The notes under the pieces: model-generated
Told to the model about the DNA's origin: nothing
The model's database searches: none
Seen by the model: the letters and a program-made list of their open reading frames with translations, nothing else
Made by a program: the position numbers and the translations under genes
Source: Paraburkholderia adhaesiva
GTDB lineage: Bacteria > Pseudomonadota > Gammaproteobacteria > Burkholderiales > Burkholderiaceae
Direction of reading: 5' to 3'
Length of the DNA stretch: 64,000 nt
Assembly (NCBI RefSeq): GCF_021390575.1
Contig: NZ_JAJEJQ010000002.1
Location: 806,001 to 870,000, forward strand
Shown here: piece by piece, positions 26,377 to 35,997 of the stretch
How positions within the stretch are numbered: the first letter of the stretch is position 1
How the letters are laid out: the number at the start of each line of letters is the position of its first letter

Positions 26377-27408
26377 TCAGCCGCCGGCCATGTCGAGCAC
26401 CACGCGGCCCTCGATTTCGCCGCGCTCCATGCGGGCGAAAATGTCATTGATATTGCCGAGCTTGTCGGTGCTGACGGTCGCCTTCACCTTGCCTTCCTGC
26501 GCGAACATCAGCGACTCCTCGAGATCCAGCCGCGTGCCGACAATCGAGCCGCGCACCGTCACGCCGCCTAGGACCATGTCGAAGATCGGCAGCGGAAAAT
26601 CGCCGGGTGGCAGCCCCGTCAGCGATACAGTCCCGCCACGGCGTACCATGCCGAGCGCCTGCGAGAACGCGACCGTCGAAACTGCGGTTACGAGCACGCC
26701 GTGCGCGCCGCCGATTTCCTTTTTAAGCCAGGCTGCAGGATCCGTCGTTTTCGCGTTCACCGTCACCGTGGCGCCCAGACGCTTCGCGAGTTCGAGTTTC
26801 GCATCGTCAACGTCCACCGCGGCGACGTTAAGTCCCATCGCGCGGGCATATTGAACGGCCATGTGCCCGAGGCCGCCCACACCCGAAATCACGACCCAGT
26901 TGCCGGGTCGCGTGTCGGTCATCTTCAGCCCCTTGTAAACCGTGACGCCCGCGCAGAGCACCGGCGCCACCTCAATGAAGTCAACGTTCTTCGGCAATAG
27001 CCCCACATAGTTCGCGTCGGCCTTTACATACTGGGCGAAGCTGCCGTTTACCGAATAGCCCGTGTTCTGCTGCTGTTCGCACAGCGTTTCCCAGCCACCG
27101 AGACAATGCTCGCAATGACCGCATGCTGTATAGAGCCACGGGATGCCGACACGGTCACCTTCCTTGACGCGCGTGACGCCGCTGCCGACGCCCACGACGT
27201 AGCCAACGCCCTCGTGTCCCGGGATGAATGGCGGTTGCGGCTTGACGGGCCAGTCACCGCTGGCCGCATGCAAATCGGTGTGGCAGACGCCACACGCCTC
27301 GACTTTCACGAGCAACTCGCCGGGTCCTGGTGTCGGGACTGCGACCTCCTCGAGGACAAGAGGTTGCCGGAAGGCGCGTACCACTGCGGCTTGCATCGTC
27401 TGGCTCAT
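26377..27408 (-). CDS. adhP: Zinc-dependent alcohol dehydrogenase, AdhP type
   Basis: The 343-residue medium-chain dehydrogenase carries the catalytic-zinc cysteine in CGVCHTDLH (near residue 40), GHE near residue 63, the structural-zinc cysteines in CGHCEHCLGGWETLC (near residues 92-106) and the Rossmann motif GVGGLGHMAV near residue 171. It oxidises primary alcohols with NAD, propanol-preferring in the named family. AGGAG upstream fixes the ATG at 27408. It is transcribed divergently from the UvrA gene across a 555-bp gap. Confidence 0.9.
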   Translation of the reverse strand: MSQTMQAAVVRAFRQPLVLEEVAVPTPGPGELLVKVEACGVCHTDLHAASGDWPVKPQPPFIPGHEGVGYVVGVGSGVTRVKEGDRVGIPWLYTACGHCEHCLGGWETLCEQQQNTGYSVNGSFAQYVKADANYVGLLPKNVDFIEVAPVLCAGVTVYKGLKMTDTRPGNWVVISGVGGLGHMAVQYARAMGLNVAAVDVDDAKLELAKRLGATVTVNAKTTDPAAWLKKEIGGAHGVLVTAVSTVAFSQALGMVRRGGTVSLTGLPPGDFPLPIFDMVLGGVTVRGSIVGTRLDLEESLMFAQEGKVKATVSTDKLGNINDIFARMERGEIEGRVVLDMAGG

Positions 27409-27829
27409 GGTCTGGCTCCTGAGTGGCGGCACGCGCGCGGGTGCAAGGCGCATCGGGTCAGGCGCGCGTCTGCCGGAACGTTTGATTCTGTCGGAAAGCG
27501 GTTTCGAGTGCGCCGACCGTGCTCACGTCGCGCAACGCCAGAAAACGTTTGTCAAAGATCTCGTCATATTGGCAATCGCGCTCGCGAGCGGTCAGCGGCG
27601 CGTTGCGAACCAGCGGATGGGAAACTGCGCGCGGGGAGCGATCGGTAGTGGGAAAAAAAGTGCTGTTGGTGTGTTTTTCGGGCGTGACGTCGATGTGCCT
27701 TATAGCGGCACGTCGCCTGTGTCTACGACACAAACCCGCGCCTCCTGGTCGGACAGACAACCTGTTCGGCGGCCTTGCACACTTACTGTTTCGCGATGGT
27801 CATAGGGTTCGTGGCACACGCCCGGCGTG
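27409..27829. other. Gap upstream of adhP, possible coding relic
   Basis: A minus-strand frame ending at 27458 reads protein-like over about 50 residues (LTARERDCQYDEIFDKRF and on to a TGA 49 nt before adhP), but its only start codons lie far upstream without a ribosome site. It may be a small unrecognised gene or a remnant. Nothing else is seen apart from the LexA box to the right. Confidence 0.3.
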
Positions 27830-27845
27830 CTGTATAGATATACAG
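27830..27845 (+). promoter_or_regulatory. LexA (SOS) box
   Basis: CTGTATAGATATACAG is a perfect palindrome apart from its centre and fits CTGT-N8-ACAG, one base from the E. coli LexA optimum. It lies 118 nt before the UvrA-family gene, and TAGAAT at 27846-27851 next to it could be the -10 box, so LexA would occlude the promoter. Confidence 0.85.
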
Positions 27846-27963
27846 TAGAATCTGAACCCGTCGGTGTGGAGCAGTCCGGGCGACGTCCCGCTGCGCCACG
27901 CTGCAAGTAGCCGGGCCGCGCCGCCCGGTCCCCGCCGTGTGATCAGCCGGAAAGCCAGCGCAA

Positions 27964-30900
27964 GTGAGCGAAAACCGAACCATCCGCATCCGTGGTGCCC
28001 GCCAGCACAACCTGAAGAACCTCGACCTCGATTTGCACACCGGCGAAATGACGGTTGTGACAGGGCCCTCCGGGTCAGGCAAGTCCAGCCTCGTTTTCGA
28101 TACCCTCTACGCGGAGGGCCAGCGCCGCTACGTCGAGACGTTCAGCGCCTACGCGCGCCAGTTTCTCGATCGCATGGACCGGCCGCAGGTCGATCGCGTC
28201 GATGGCGTGCCGCCGGCCATCGCCATCGATCAGACCAACCCGGTGCGCAGTTCGCGTTCGACGGTTGGAACAATGACCGAGCTGAACGACCACCTGAAGC
28301 TGCTGTACGCGCGCGCTGCGAATCTGTTCGACCGCGTCACGGCCCAGCCAGTGCGTCACGACACGCCCGAAACGATCTACGCGGAACTGAGCGCGCGCAC
28401 CGCGGAGGACGATCCGCGTCTGGTGGTGACGTTTCCCGTCGAACTTCCCGATACGACCACCGACGAAGAGGTCACGCAGTGGCTTTCCGCGAGCGGTTAC
28501 ACGCGCGTGCAGGCGCAGCGCGAAGTGAAGACGGCTGAGGGTTCGCGCAAGGTGCTCGATGTGGTCGCCGACCGGTTTCGCATGCGAAACACGGAGAAGA
28601 GCCGCGTCGTCGAGGCAATCGAAGCATCGCTCAAGCGCGGCGGGGGGCGCGTGAACGTCTACGTGTTGCCGGCCGCGGATGCGGATGCAAACGCGGAACC
28701 AGCGATCTGGCGTTTTTCGACTGGCCTGCATTGTCCGGACAGCGATCTACGCTATGCCGATCCGCAGCCCGCGCTGTTCTCGTTCAATTCAGCCTATGGC
28801 GCGTGCGACGCATGCCGCGGCTTTGGTCGCGTGATCGGTGTGGACTGGGGCCTCGTGATTCCCGATGCGCGCAAGACGCTGCGTGGCGGCGCGATCAAGC
28901 CGCTGCAGACGCCCGCGTGGAAGGAATGCCAGGACGACCTGATGCGCTATGCCGCCAAGGCCGATATTCCGCGCGATACGCCGTGGTCGGAACTGACCCA
29001 GACGCAGCGCGACTGGGTAATCAACGGCACGCCGGACTGGCGCGGCAACTGGCAGACGCAATGGTATGGCGTCAAACGCTTCTTCCAGTATCTGGAGTCG
29101 AAGGCGTACAAGATGCACATTCGCGTGCTGCTCTCGAAGTACCGCAGCTACACGCCGTGCGAAACCTGCGGCGGCGCGCGTCTGAAAACGGAGGCGCTGT
29201 TGTGGCGCCTCGGCACCAAAGAAAACGCGGATGAAGTTCTCGCGAGCACTGCGCGCTTCATGCCGCATGGCGTCGAGTGGACGCGCGCGCAACTCGAAGC
29301 AGCGCCTGGCCTGACGCTGCACGACGTGATGCTGCTGCCGATCGAGCGGATACGTCGCTTCTTCGATAACCTCTCACTTTCATCTGCACTGCTTGACGAT
29401 GCGCTGAAACTGCTGCTCGCCGAAGTTCGCACGCGTCTTGCGTATCTTTGCGACGTGGGGCTCGGCTATCTGACGCTGGACCGGCAGAGCCGCACACTTT
29501 CCGGGGGCGAAGTGCAGCGTATCAACCTGACCACTGCGCTCGGCACCTCACTCACGAAGACGCTGTTCGTGCTCGACGAACCGAGCATCGGCCTGCATCC
29601 ACGCGACCTGAACCGTATCGTCGAGGCGATGCAGAGGCTGCGCGACGCCGGTAACACGCTCGTCGTCGTCGAGCACGATCCCTCGGTGATGCTGGCCGCC
29701 GACCGCCTGATCGACATGGGTCCAGGGCCGGGCGAGCGTGGCGGCACGATCGTCTACGACGGCACACCCGACGACATCCGTTCGTCCGGCACGCTGACCG
29801 GCGCGTATCTGGGCGGCCATCGCGCTGTCGCCGACGCTTCGCACTGGGCGCGCCGCGCCGTCGATGCCGCTACGCCGAGCCTGCTGCTCGAAGGGGCCAG
29901 CGAGCACAACCTGCGCGACGTGACGGTGCAGATTCCGCTGAAGCGTCTCGTTGTCGTGACGGGCGTATCGGGCTCGGGTAAATCGACGCTCGTGCAGGAC
30001 GTCCTCTATCCCGCGCTGGCGCGGCATCTCGGCAAGGCGACCGAGTCACCGGGTCTCTATCGCGATCTGCGCGGTGCGGAGCAGATCAGCGACGCCGTGT
30101 TCGTCGACCAGTCGCCGATCGGAAAGACGGCCCGCTCGAATCCGGCGAGCTACGTCGGCGCATTCGACGAGATCCGCAAGCTGTTTGCCAAGGCGCCGAT
30201 CGCCAAAGAGCGCGGCTATACCGCGGGCATGTTCAGTTTCAACTCGGGCGAGGGCCGTTGCCCGACGTGCGGCGGCTCGGGCTTCGAACACATCGAAATG
30301 CAGTTCCTGAGCGACGTGTATCTGCGTTGCCCCGACTGCGACGGCAGCCGCTATCGCGCGGAAGTACTGGAGGTGAAGATCGAACGCGCGGGCCGGGCGC
30401 TTTCGATTGCGGACGTGCTGGATCTCACCGTCAGTGAAGCGACGCACTGTTTCAGTGAGGAAGCCGAAGTATTGCGCGTTCTGCAACCGATCGTCGATGT
30501 CGGGCTGGAGTACGTGAAACTCGGGCAGCCAGTGCCGACACTCTCGGGCGGCGAAGCACAGCGTCTCAAACTGGCGGGCTATCTCGCCGAAACCGCACAG
30601 TCGCGCGGTAAGGATGCGGCTGCAGGCGGGCGCCTCTTCATGTTCGATGAGCCGACCACGGGTCTGCACTTCGACGACATCGCGAAGCTGATGCGCGCGT
30701 TTGGAAAGTTGCTCGCTGGCGGTCATTCACTGCTCGTCATCGAGCACAATCTCGATGTGATCCGCGCCGCCGACTGGCTGATCGATCTCGGGCCGGAAGG
30801 CGGCGACGCGGGCGGCGAAGTCGTTTGCGTGGGCACGCCTGAGGATGTGATCGCCTGTCCCCGCTCGCACACGGGTGCCGCGCTGGAGCGCTACGAGATT

Positions 30901-33870
30901 GCGCTCGGCACGGCTGGGGCTCCGCTCATCGCGGAAGAGGAAGGTGTTGCCTTGCAGACGGCCCTGCGCGCGGCGCAGGCACGGCGGGAAGTGCAGGGCG
31001 AGGACGTGGTGCGTATCGTCAACGCGCGCGAGCACAACCTCAAGGCGCTCGACGTCGATATTCCGCACGGACGCTTCAACGTGATCACGGGCGTATCCGG
31101 CTCGGGTAAGTCCACGCTCGCGTTCGATATTCTCTTTCACGAGGGGCAGCGCCGCTACCTCGAATCGCTGAACGCCTACGCGCGTTCGATCGTTCAGCCC
31201 GCGGGGCGGCCCGAAGTGGACGCCGTGTATGGCATTCCACCGACCGTCGCAATCGAGCAGCGCCTCTCGCGCGGTGGACGCAAGAGCACGGTCGCAACGA
31301 CGTCCGAAGTGTGGCACTTCCTGCGGCTGCTCTATGTGAAGCTCGGCGTGCAGCACTGCATTCACGACGGCACGCCGGTCACGTCGCAGAGCGTCGATGC
31401 CATCGTCGCTCAATTGATGCGCGAACATCGCGGGCAGCATGTCGGTCTGCTCGCGCCGCTCGTCGTGAATCGCAAGGGCGTCTATACCGATCTCGCGAAA
31501 TGGGCGAAGGCGCGCGGCAACACGCATCTGCGTGTGGATGGCGAGTTCGTACCGGTCGCGCCTTGGCCGAAGCTGGATCGCTTTCGTGAGCACACCATCG
31601 AACTGCCCGTTGGCGATCTCATGATCGAGCCGGAAAACGAGGCGCAATTGCGTCAGTTGCTCGATGCGACGCTGGACGCCGGCAAGGGCATCGTCCATCT
31701 GCTTGCACCGCTCGACGGGCTTGAACGCGCGATTGGCAATGGTGGTTCGACGGCGCGCGTCGGAACAGTCAAGGTACTTTCGACGCGGCGCGCGTGTCCG
31801 GTCTGCGGCACGAGCTATCCCGAGCTCGATCCGCGCATGTTCTCGTACAACAGCAAGCATGGCTGGTGCACGACATGCGTCGGGACGGGTCTCGCACTGA
31901 CGCACGAGCAGCGCGCGGCTTATGACGATACGATCGTCGCTGAGGACGGACGTGGTCGCGAGCAAACGCTGCCCTCGGATGAGCAGGAGCCCGAAGGAGT
32001 TGGCGATGTGCCGTGCCCGGACTGCTGCGGCACGCGTCTGAATCCGGCGGCGCGTGCAGTGACGTTCGATGCACATCCGATCGTTGACGTCGCGCAGTGG
32101 ACCGTGGCTGACACGCGCCACTGGATCGATTCGCTGAAGCTCAGCGGACGCGACGCACAGATCGCGCGCGATGTGGTGAGCGAAATTCGCAGCCGCCTGC
32201 AGTTCCTCGAGGAAGTGGGTCTCGGCTATCTGAGTCTCGACCGTGCTGCACCGAGTCTATCCGGTGGAGAAGCGCAGCGCATCCGGCTTGCTGCGCAGCT
32301 CGGCAGCAACCTGCAGGGCGTGTGCTACGTGCTCGACGAACCGACGATTGGTCTGCATCCTCGCGACAACCAGATCCTTCTCAACGCGTTGCGCAGTCTC
32401 GGCGAAAAGGGCAACACGCTCGTCGTGGTGGAGCACGACGAGGACACGATTCGTCGCGCTGACCACATCATCGATATCGGACCCGGTGCGGGCAAGCGAG
32501 GCGGTCGCGTGGTCGCGCAGGGCAGTGTCGCCGATCTCGCGGCGCAGCCCGATTCGCTGACTGGCCGCTATCTCGCGCAGCCGATCGCGCATCCGTTGCA
32601 GGCGCGTCGCGAAGTGAAACTGGCACGCGCTGGCGCCGAGGCGGTGCCCGCACAATGGCTCACGGTACACGGCGCAAAACTGCACAACCTGCGTGACGTC
32701 AAGGCGCAGATTCCTCTCGGGCGGCTCGTGGCGATTACAGGTGTGAGCGGCTCGGGCAAGTCGACACTCGCGCGCGACGTGCTGCTCTCGAATCTGCTCG
32801 ACGCCGTGGGGCGTTCTGTACTCTCGTCGCCGGCGGAGCGGCGTGCGCGCAAGGCCACGCAAAAGGACGCACCCTCTGCAGCTGCCAGGCGCGCCAGCGT
32901 GCTCGCGCGCAGCGCGGTCAAGCCGAAGCTCGAAGTCGCACACGCATGGCTCGGGTGCGATTCGATCACAGGATGGGAGAGCATCGATCGCGTGCTCGAA
33001 GTCGACCAGACGCCGATCGGAAAAACGCCGCGCTCGTGTCCGGCGACCTATATCGGCGTCTGGGACGCGATTCGTCGGCTCTTTGCCGACACGCTCGAAG
33101 CGCGCGCACGCGGCTATAGTGCATCGCGCTTCTCGTTCAATACGGGTGACGGGCGTTGTCCGGCGTGCGAGGGGCAGGGCGTGCGCACGATCGGCATGAG
33201 TTTTCTGCCGGACGTGAAGGTGCCATGCGATGTTTGCCACGGACAGCGCTTCAATCCGGAGACGCTGGCCGTCACGTGGCGCGGCCGCAATATCGGCGAA
33301 GTGCTGACGATGGAGATCGACGAAGCGGTGGAATTCTTCGCGTCGATGACGAACATTGCACATCCGCTTCAGTTGATGAAGGACGTGGGGCTTGGCTACC
33401 TGACGCTGGGCCAGCCGTCGCCGACGCTTTCGGGCGGCGAGGCGCAGCGTATCAAGCTCGTGACGGAACTGAGCAAGGTGCGCGATGACATCACGCGGCG
33501 CGGCCAGAAGGCGCCTCATACGCTATACGTTCTCGACGAACCGACCGTTGGCCTTCACATGGCGGACGTCGCGCGGCTGATCAGTGTGCTGCACAGGCTC
33601 GCGGATGCTGGCCATAGCGTGGTTGTGATCGAACACGACCTCGATGTGATTGCCGAGGCCGACTGGATCATCGACCTCGGCCCGGAGGGCGGTGTCGGCG
33701 GCGGAACCATCGTGGCTGCGGCCGATCCGGAAGGGCTCGTGAAAGTGGCGGCGAGCCATACGGGCGTCGCGCTTGCTCCGGTGCTCTCGCGTGTGGTGAG
33801 CGAAGCGGCCAGCCGGGGCGAGGAGACCCCGTCGCCGAACCGGCGCACGGCAGGGTACTCGGCGCGGTAA
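27964..33870 (+). CDS. Double-length UvrA-family ATPase (four ABC modules)
   Basis: The 1968-residue protein is twice the length of UvrA. It contains two complete UvrA-like halves: Walker A at about residues 34, 665, 1041 and 1592; LSGGE signatures at about 511, 859, 1432 and 1821; Walker B (LDEP or FDEP) after each. C-x2-C zinc knuckles are present in both halves (CETCGGARL, CPTCGGSGF, CPDCCGTRL, CPACEGQG). The second half has a shorter insertion where UvrA binds UvrB, so the halves are not equivalent. The family recognises DNA damage in nucleotide excision repair; a fused dimer in one chain is the likely architecture. GTG start; the ribosome site is weak. An SOS box lies upstream. Confidence 0.9.
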   Translation: MSENRTIRIRGARQHNLKNLDLDLHTGEMTVVTGPSGSGKSSLVFDTLYAEGQRRYVETFSAYARQFLDRMDRPQVDRVDGVPPAIAIDQTNPVRSSRSTVGTMTELNDHLKLLYARAANLFDRVTAQPVRHDTPETIYAELSARTAEDDPRLVVTFPVELPDTTTDEEVTQWLSASGYTRVQAQREVKTAEGSRKVLDVVADRFRMRNTEKSRVVEAIEASLKRGGGRVNVYVLPAADADANAEPAIWRFSTGLHCPDSDLRYADPQPALFSFNSAYGACDACRGFGRVIGVDWGLVIPDARKTLRGGAIKPLQTPAWKECQDDLMRYAAKADIPRDTPWSELTQTQRDWVINGTPDWRGNWQTQWYGVKRFFQYLESKAYKMHIRVLLSKYRSYTPCETCGGARLKTEALLWRLGTKENADEVLASTARFMPHGVEWTRAQLEAAPGLTLHDVMLLPIERIRRFFDNLSLSSALLDDALKLLLAEVRTRLAYLCDVGLGYLTLDRQSRTLSGGEVQRINLTTALGTSLTKTLFVLDEPSIGLHPRDLNRIVEAMQRLRDAGNTLVVVEHDPSVMLAADRLIDMGPGPGERGGTIVYDGTPDDIRSSGTLTGAYLGGHRAVADASHWARRAVDAATPSLLLEGASEHNLRDVTVQIPLKRLVVVTGVSGSGKSTLVQDVLYPALARHLGKATESPGLYRDLRGAEQISDAVFVDQSPIGKTARSNPASYVGAFDEIRKLFAKAPIAKERGYTAGMFSFNSGEGRCPTCGGSGFEHIEMQFLSDVYLRCPDCDGSRYRAEVLEVKIERAGRALSIADVLDLTVSEATHCFSEEAEVLRVLQPIVDVGLEYVKLGQPVPTLSGGEAQRLKLAGYLAETAQSRGKDAAAGGRLFMFDEPTTGLHFDDIAKLMRAFGKLLAGGHSLLVIEHNLDVIRAADWLIDLGPEGGDAGGEVVCVGTPEDVIACPRSHTGAALERYEIALGTAGAPLIAEEEGVALQTALRAAQARREVQGEDVVRIVNAREHNLKALDVDIPHGRFNVITGVSGSGKSTLAFDILFHEGQRRYLESLNAYARSIVQPAGRPEVDAVYGIPPTVAIEQRLSRGGRKSTVATTSEVWHFLRLLYVKLGVQHCIHDGTPVTSQSVDAIVAQLMREHRGQHVGLLAPLVVNRKGVYTDLAKWAKARGNTHLRVDGEFVPVAPWPKLDRFREHTIELPVGDLMIEPENEAQLRQLLDATLDAGKGIVHLLAPLDGLERAIGNGGSTARVGTVKVLSTRRACPVCGTSYPELDPRMFSYNSKHGWCTTCVGTGLALTHEQRAAYDDTIVAEDGRGREQTLPSDEQEPEGVGDVPCPDCCGTRLNPAARAVTFDAHPIVDVAQWTVADTRHWIDSLKLSGRDAQIARDVVSEIRSRLQFLEEVGLGYLSLDRAAPSLSGGEAQRIRLAAQLGSNLQGVCYVLDEPTIGLHPRDNQILLNALRSLGEKGNTLVVVEHDEDTIRRADHIIDIGPGAGKRGGRVVAQGSVADLAAQPDSLTGRYLAQPIAHPLQARREVKLARAGAEAVPAQWLTVHGAKLHNLRDVKAQIPLGRLVAITGVSGSGKSTLARDVLLSNLLDAVGRSVLSSPAERRARKATQKDAPSAAARRASVLARSAVKPKLEVAHAWLGCDSITGWESIDRVLEVDQTPIGKTPRSCPATYIGVWDAIRRLFADTLEARARGYSASRFSFNTGDGRCPACEGQGVRTIGMSFLPDVKVPCDVCHGQRFNPETLAVTWRGRNIGEVLTMEIDEAVEFFASMTNIAHPLQLMKDVGLGYLTLGQPSPTLSGGEAQRIKLVTELSKVRDDITRRGQKAPHTLYVLDEPTVGLHMADVARLISVLHRLADAGHSVVVIEHDLDVIAEADWIIDLGPEGGVGGGTIVAAADPEGLVKVAASHTGVALAPVLSRVVSEAASRGEETPSPNRRTAGYSAR

Positions 33871-33890
33871 GTGGCAACTTCGCGTCAAAT

Positions 33891-33924
33891 GGCGGCGCAG
33901 CCCCGCGCCATGGGGCTCGCCGCC
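33891..33924 (+). terminator. Hairpin after the UvrA gene
   Basis: GGCGGCG pairs with CGCCGCC and AGCCCC with GGGGCT in one long stem 20 nt after the stop codon. There is no T-run. A second stem (AAGGCTTCG/CGAAGCCTT, 34091-34118) followed by TACTTTTC lies before the H-NS gene. Confidence 0.45.
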
Positions 33925-34187
33925 ATGAAACCGCTTGATCTGTGCGGCAAGCGCACGGTATGATGGGCTCCGCTTGCAGCAAGAGGCCGCTCATCTGTGG
34001 TGGCCAGTTCTGGCGAGCGGAGCAGTGGATACGCAGTTCCCCTCCGATCTGGTCACGGATTCGATTTCCCGGCCACCTCATCAGTGCAGCAAGGCTTCGC
34101 CATGTGGCGCGAAGCCTTTACTTTTCAGTGCAGACGTTTCGATTTGAACCGACTTCGCATCCTTGGCGAAGTGAGAGGGACTATCCG

Positions 34188-34418
34188 ATGTTCGACCTCG
34201 ATGGAGAGGCGCGCGAACGGCTCATCGTGTGGATTAAACGCCGCATGGAAGAGTACGGTATTACGCTAGAAGATCTTGAAACGGCGATCGCCGAAAGCGA
34301 ACGGCTACCGAAATATCGCGATGCCTATGGGAATACGTGGAATGGCGAAGGCGAAATGCCGCCATGGCTCCTGCGTGCTATTCACGCAGGACAGGATATC
34401 GAGCATTTTCGCTGCTAG
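34188..34418 (+). CDS. Short H-NS family protein
   Basis: The 76-residue protein has an N-terminal helix and the H-NS C-terminal DNA-binding fold (YRDAYGNTWNGEGEMPPWL, then GQDIEHF). In the usual motif TWSGRGRAP two arginines contact AT-rich minor groove; here they are glutamates (GEGEMP), which should change or abolish that contact. Length is about half of full H-NS, lacking the long oligomerisation coiled coil. AGAGGGAC lies 8 nt upstream of the ATG. It might modulate other H-NS copies rather than bind DNA itself; this is inference. Confidence 0.82.
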   Translation: MFDLDGEARERLIVWIKRRMEEYGITLEDLETAIAESERLPKYRDAYGNTWNGEGEMPPWLLRAIHAGQDIEHFRC

Positions 34419-34706
34419 TCAGCACGCCGGGCAGGCCGCGGCCGCGAGTTAATCGTATGCGGGTTATGTGCCTGAGCGGCGAACTGCGCCTTTGCGCATT
34501 CCGTATTCTTTTCAGCGATGATTTAAAAGTTTCTTAACGCACGATATATGTGTGTCGATTAACTGTGCGCCGCACAAATCTGCTGTTCGCGTTTATACCG
34601 ATTAAACATTGCATATGAGCGGCCTTTGACCATTTCGATTGGCCGCGCTATTCAGTTGCGCGACAATGCCAGCCATTCCAGTCCTTCCTGACACAAGGAG
34701 TCTGCA

Positions 34707-35285
34707 ATGGCGATTCTCGTATTGGGGTTGATTCTCTTCATCGGCGTGCATTCCATTCGCATGGTTGCCGCGCCATGGCGCGCGGCGCAGATCGAGCGCT
34801 TCGGCATGCAGGGCTGGCGCGCCGCCTATGCGACGCTTTCCCTCGCGGGCATCGTGCTCACTGTGTACGGTTATGGACTCGCGCGCCGCGACCCCGTGGC
34901 GGTGTGGACGCCACCTTTCTGGATGGCCCATGTCACCGCGCTTCTCACCGCGATCGCTTTCATTTTTCTCACCGCGCCGTATGTTCGCGGCAATCATTTC
35001 AAGCGTGTCTTAGGCCACCCGTTTCTTTGTGGCGTGGCGCTATGGGCGTTCGCACACTTGCTCGCGAATGGGACGCTCAATGCCGTCGTATTGTTCGGCG
35101 TATTTCTCGTGTGGTCGCTGCTCGATGCCCGAAGCGAACGCCGCCGCGATCGCGAGGCCGGCGTAGTTTATCCGGAGGCGACTGTTTCCCGTGACGCAAT
35201 GGTCGTCGTGATCGGGCTCGTGGCTTGGGCCATATTTGCATTCTGGTTGCATGGAATCCTGATCGGCGTGCGTCCGCTGGCCTGA
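34707..35285 (+). CDS. NnrU family membrane protein
   Basis: The 192-residue protein has five to six hydrophobic helices and matches NnrU, an integral membrane protein first linked to nitric-oxide/nitrite metabolism but widespread without denitrification genes. The pattern FIGVHSIRMV at the start and ANGTLNAVVLFGVFLVWSLLD in the middle are typical. AAGGAG lies 9 nt before the ATG. No nir or nor genes are in the window, so the specific role is unknown. Confidence 0.82.
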   Translation: MAILVLGLILFIGVHSIRMVAAPWRAAQIERFGMQGWRAAYATLSLAGIVLTVYGYGLARRDPVAVWTPPFWMAHVTALLTAIAFIFLTAPYVRGNHFKRVLGHPFLCGVALWAFAHLLANGTLNAVVLFGVFLVWSLLDARSERRRDREAGVVYPEATVSRDAMVVVIGLVAWAIFAFWLHGILIGVRPLA

Positions 35286-35315
35286 CGCGTGGCCTGGCAG
35301 CAATCTGCGCCCGCC

Positions 35316-35341
35316 AAAAAAGAAGCCTGCTTTTAGCAGGC
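35316..35341 (-). terminator. Intrinsic terminator of pcaHG
   Basis: On the minus strand GCCTGC-TAAAA-GCAGGC is followed by TTCTTTTTT, a canonical terminator 66 nt after the pcaG stop. Confidence 0.85.
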
Positions 35342-35406
35342 CTCGTTGCGCACGACTACGGGTTCCACGACCGGATGGGAAACGCAAGTGGAACGCCTTG
35401 CAAGTC

Positions 35407-35997
35407 TCAGACGTCGAAAAACACAGTTTCGAGTTCGCCCTGCATGTGTATGTCGAAGCGATAGATCACGCGTCCTGCCTGCTCGCTGCGTCTGGCGATC
35501 AACGTCGCACGACGCGATTCGGGTACCGACGCGAGCACGGGATCCGATGCGTTGGCTGCTGCCTCATCATCAAAATAGATTCGCGTGAAGGCGTGCGTGA
35601 GCAGTCCGCGCATCGTGACGGTCACGTTTAGATGTGGTGCTTCGTCAGCTTGAGCGCGTCCGGGTTTGACCGTCCGGACGACGAAGCGCTGCTGCGGATC
35701 CGTGCCGGTGCCGACCCGTGCCATACCGCGAAACCCGCTCGCCGCAATTTGCTCGCTTGAGGCGGGATACTGGCCGTTCGCATCGACCTGCGTGAATTCC
35801 AGCATCGCATCCGAAACGGCGTTGCCTGCGCCGTCGTACACGTTTCCGATCAACGTGATGTGCTCGCCAGGCGTTTCCGGTGCTACGACATCGGGTGTAA
35901 ACAGGCTCTTCAGATCGAAACCGTATTGCTGCGGGCATAGTCCATAGGCGAAATATGGGCCGACGGTTTGCGAGGGCGTTTCCTTGAGTGCCATCAT
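35407..35997 (-). CDS. pcaG: Protocatechuate 3,4-dioxygenase alpha subunit
   Basis: The 196-residue subunit pairs with PcaH to cleave protocatechuate between its hydroxyls, giving beta-carboxy-cis,cis-muconate. The N-terminal TPSQTVGPYFAYGL and the jelly-roll region with GRAQADEAPHLNVTV are typical of PcaG; like other alpha subunits it lacks the iron ligands. The ATG directly follows the pcaH stop codon, and a second in-frame ATG is the next codon. Transcription ends at the terminator just downstream. Confidence 0.93.
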   Translation of the reverse strand: MMALKETPSQTVGPYFAYGLCPQQYGFDLKSLFTPDVVAPETPGEHITLIGNVYDGAGNAVSDAMLEFTQVDANGQYPASSEQIAASGFRGMARVGTGTDPQQRFVVRTVKPGRAQADEAPHLNVTVTMRGLLTHAFTRIYFDDEAAANASDPVLASVPESRRATLIARRSEQAGRVIYRFDIHMQGELETVFFDV

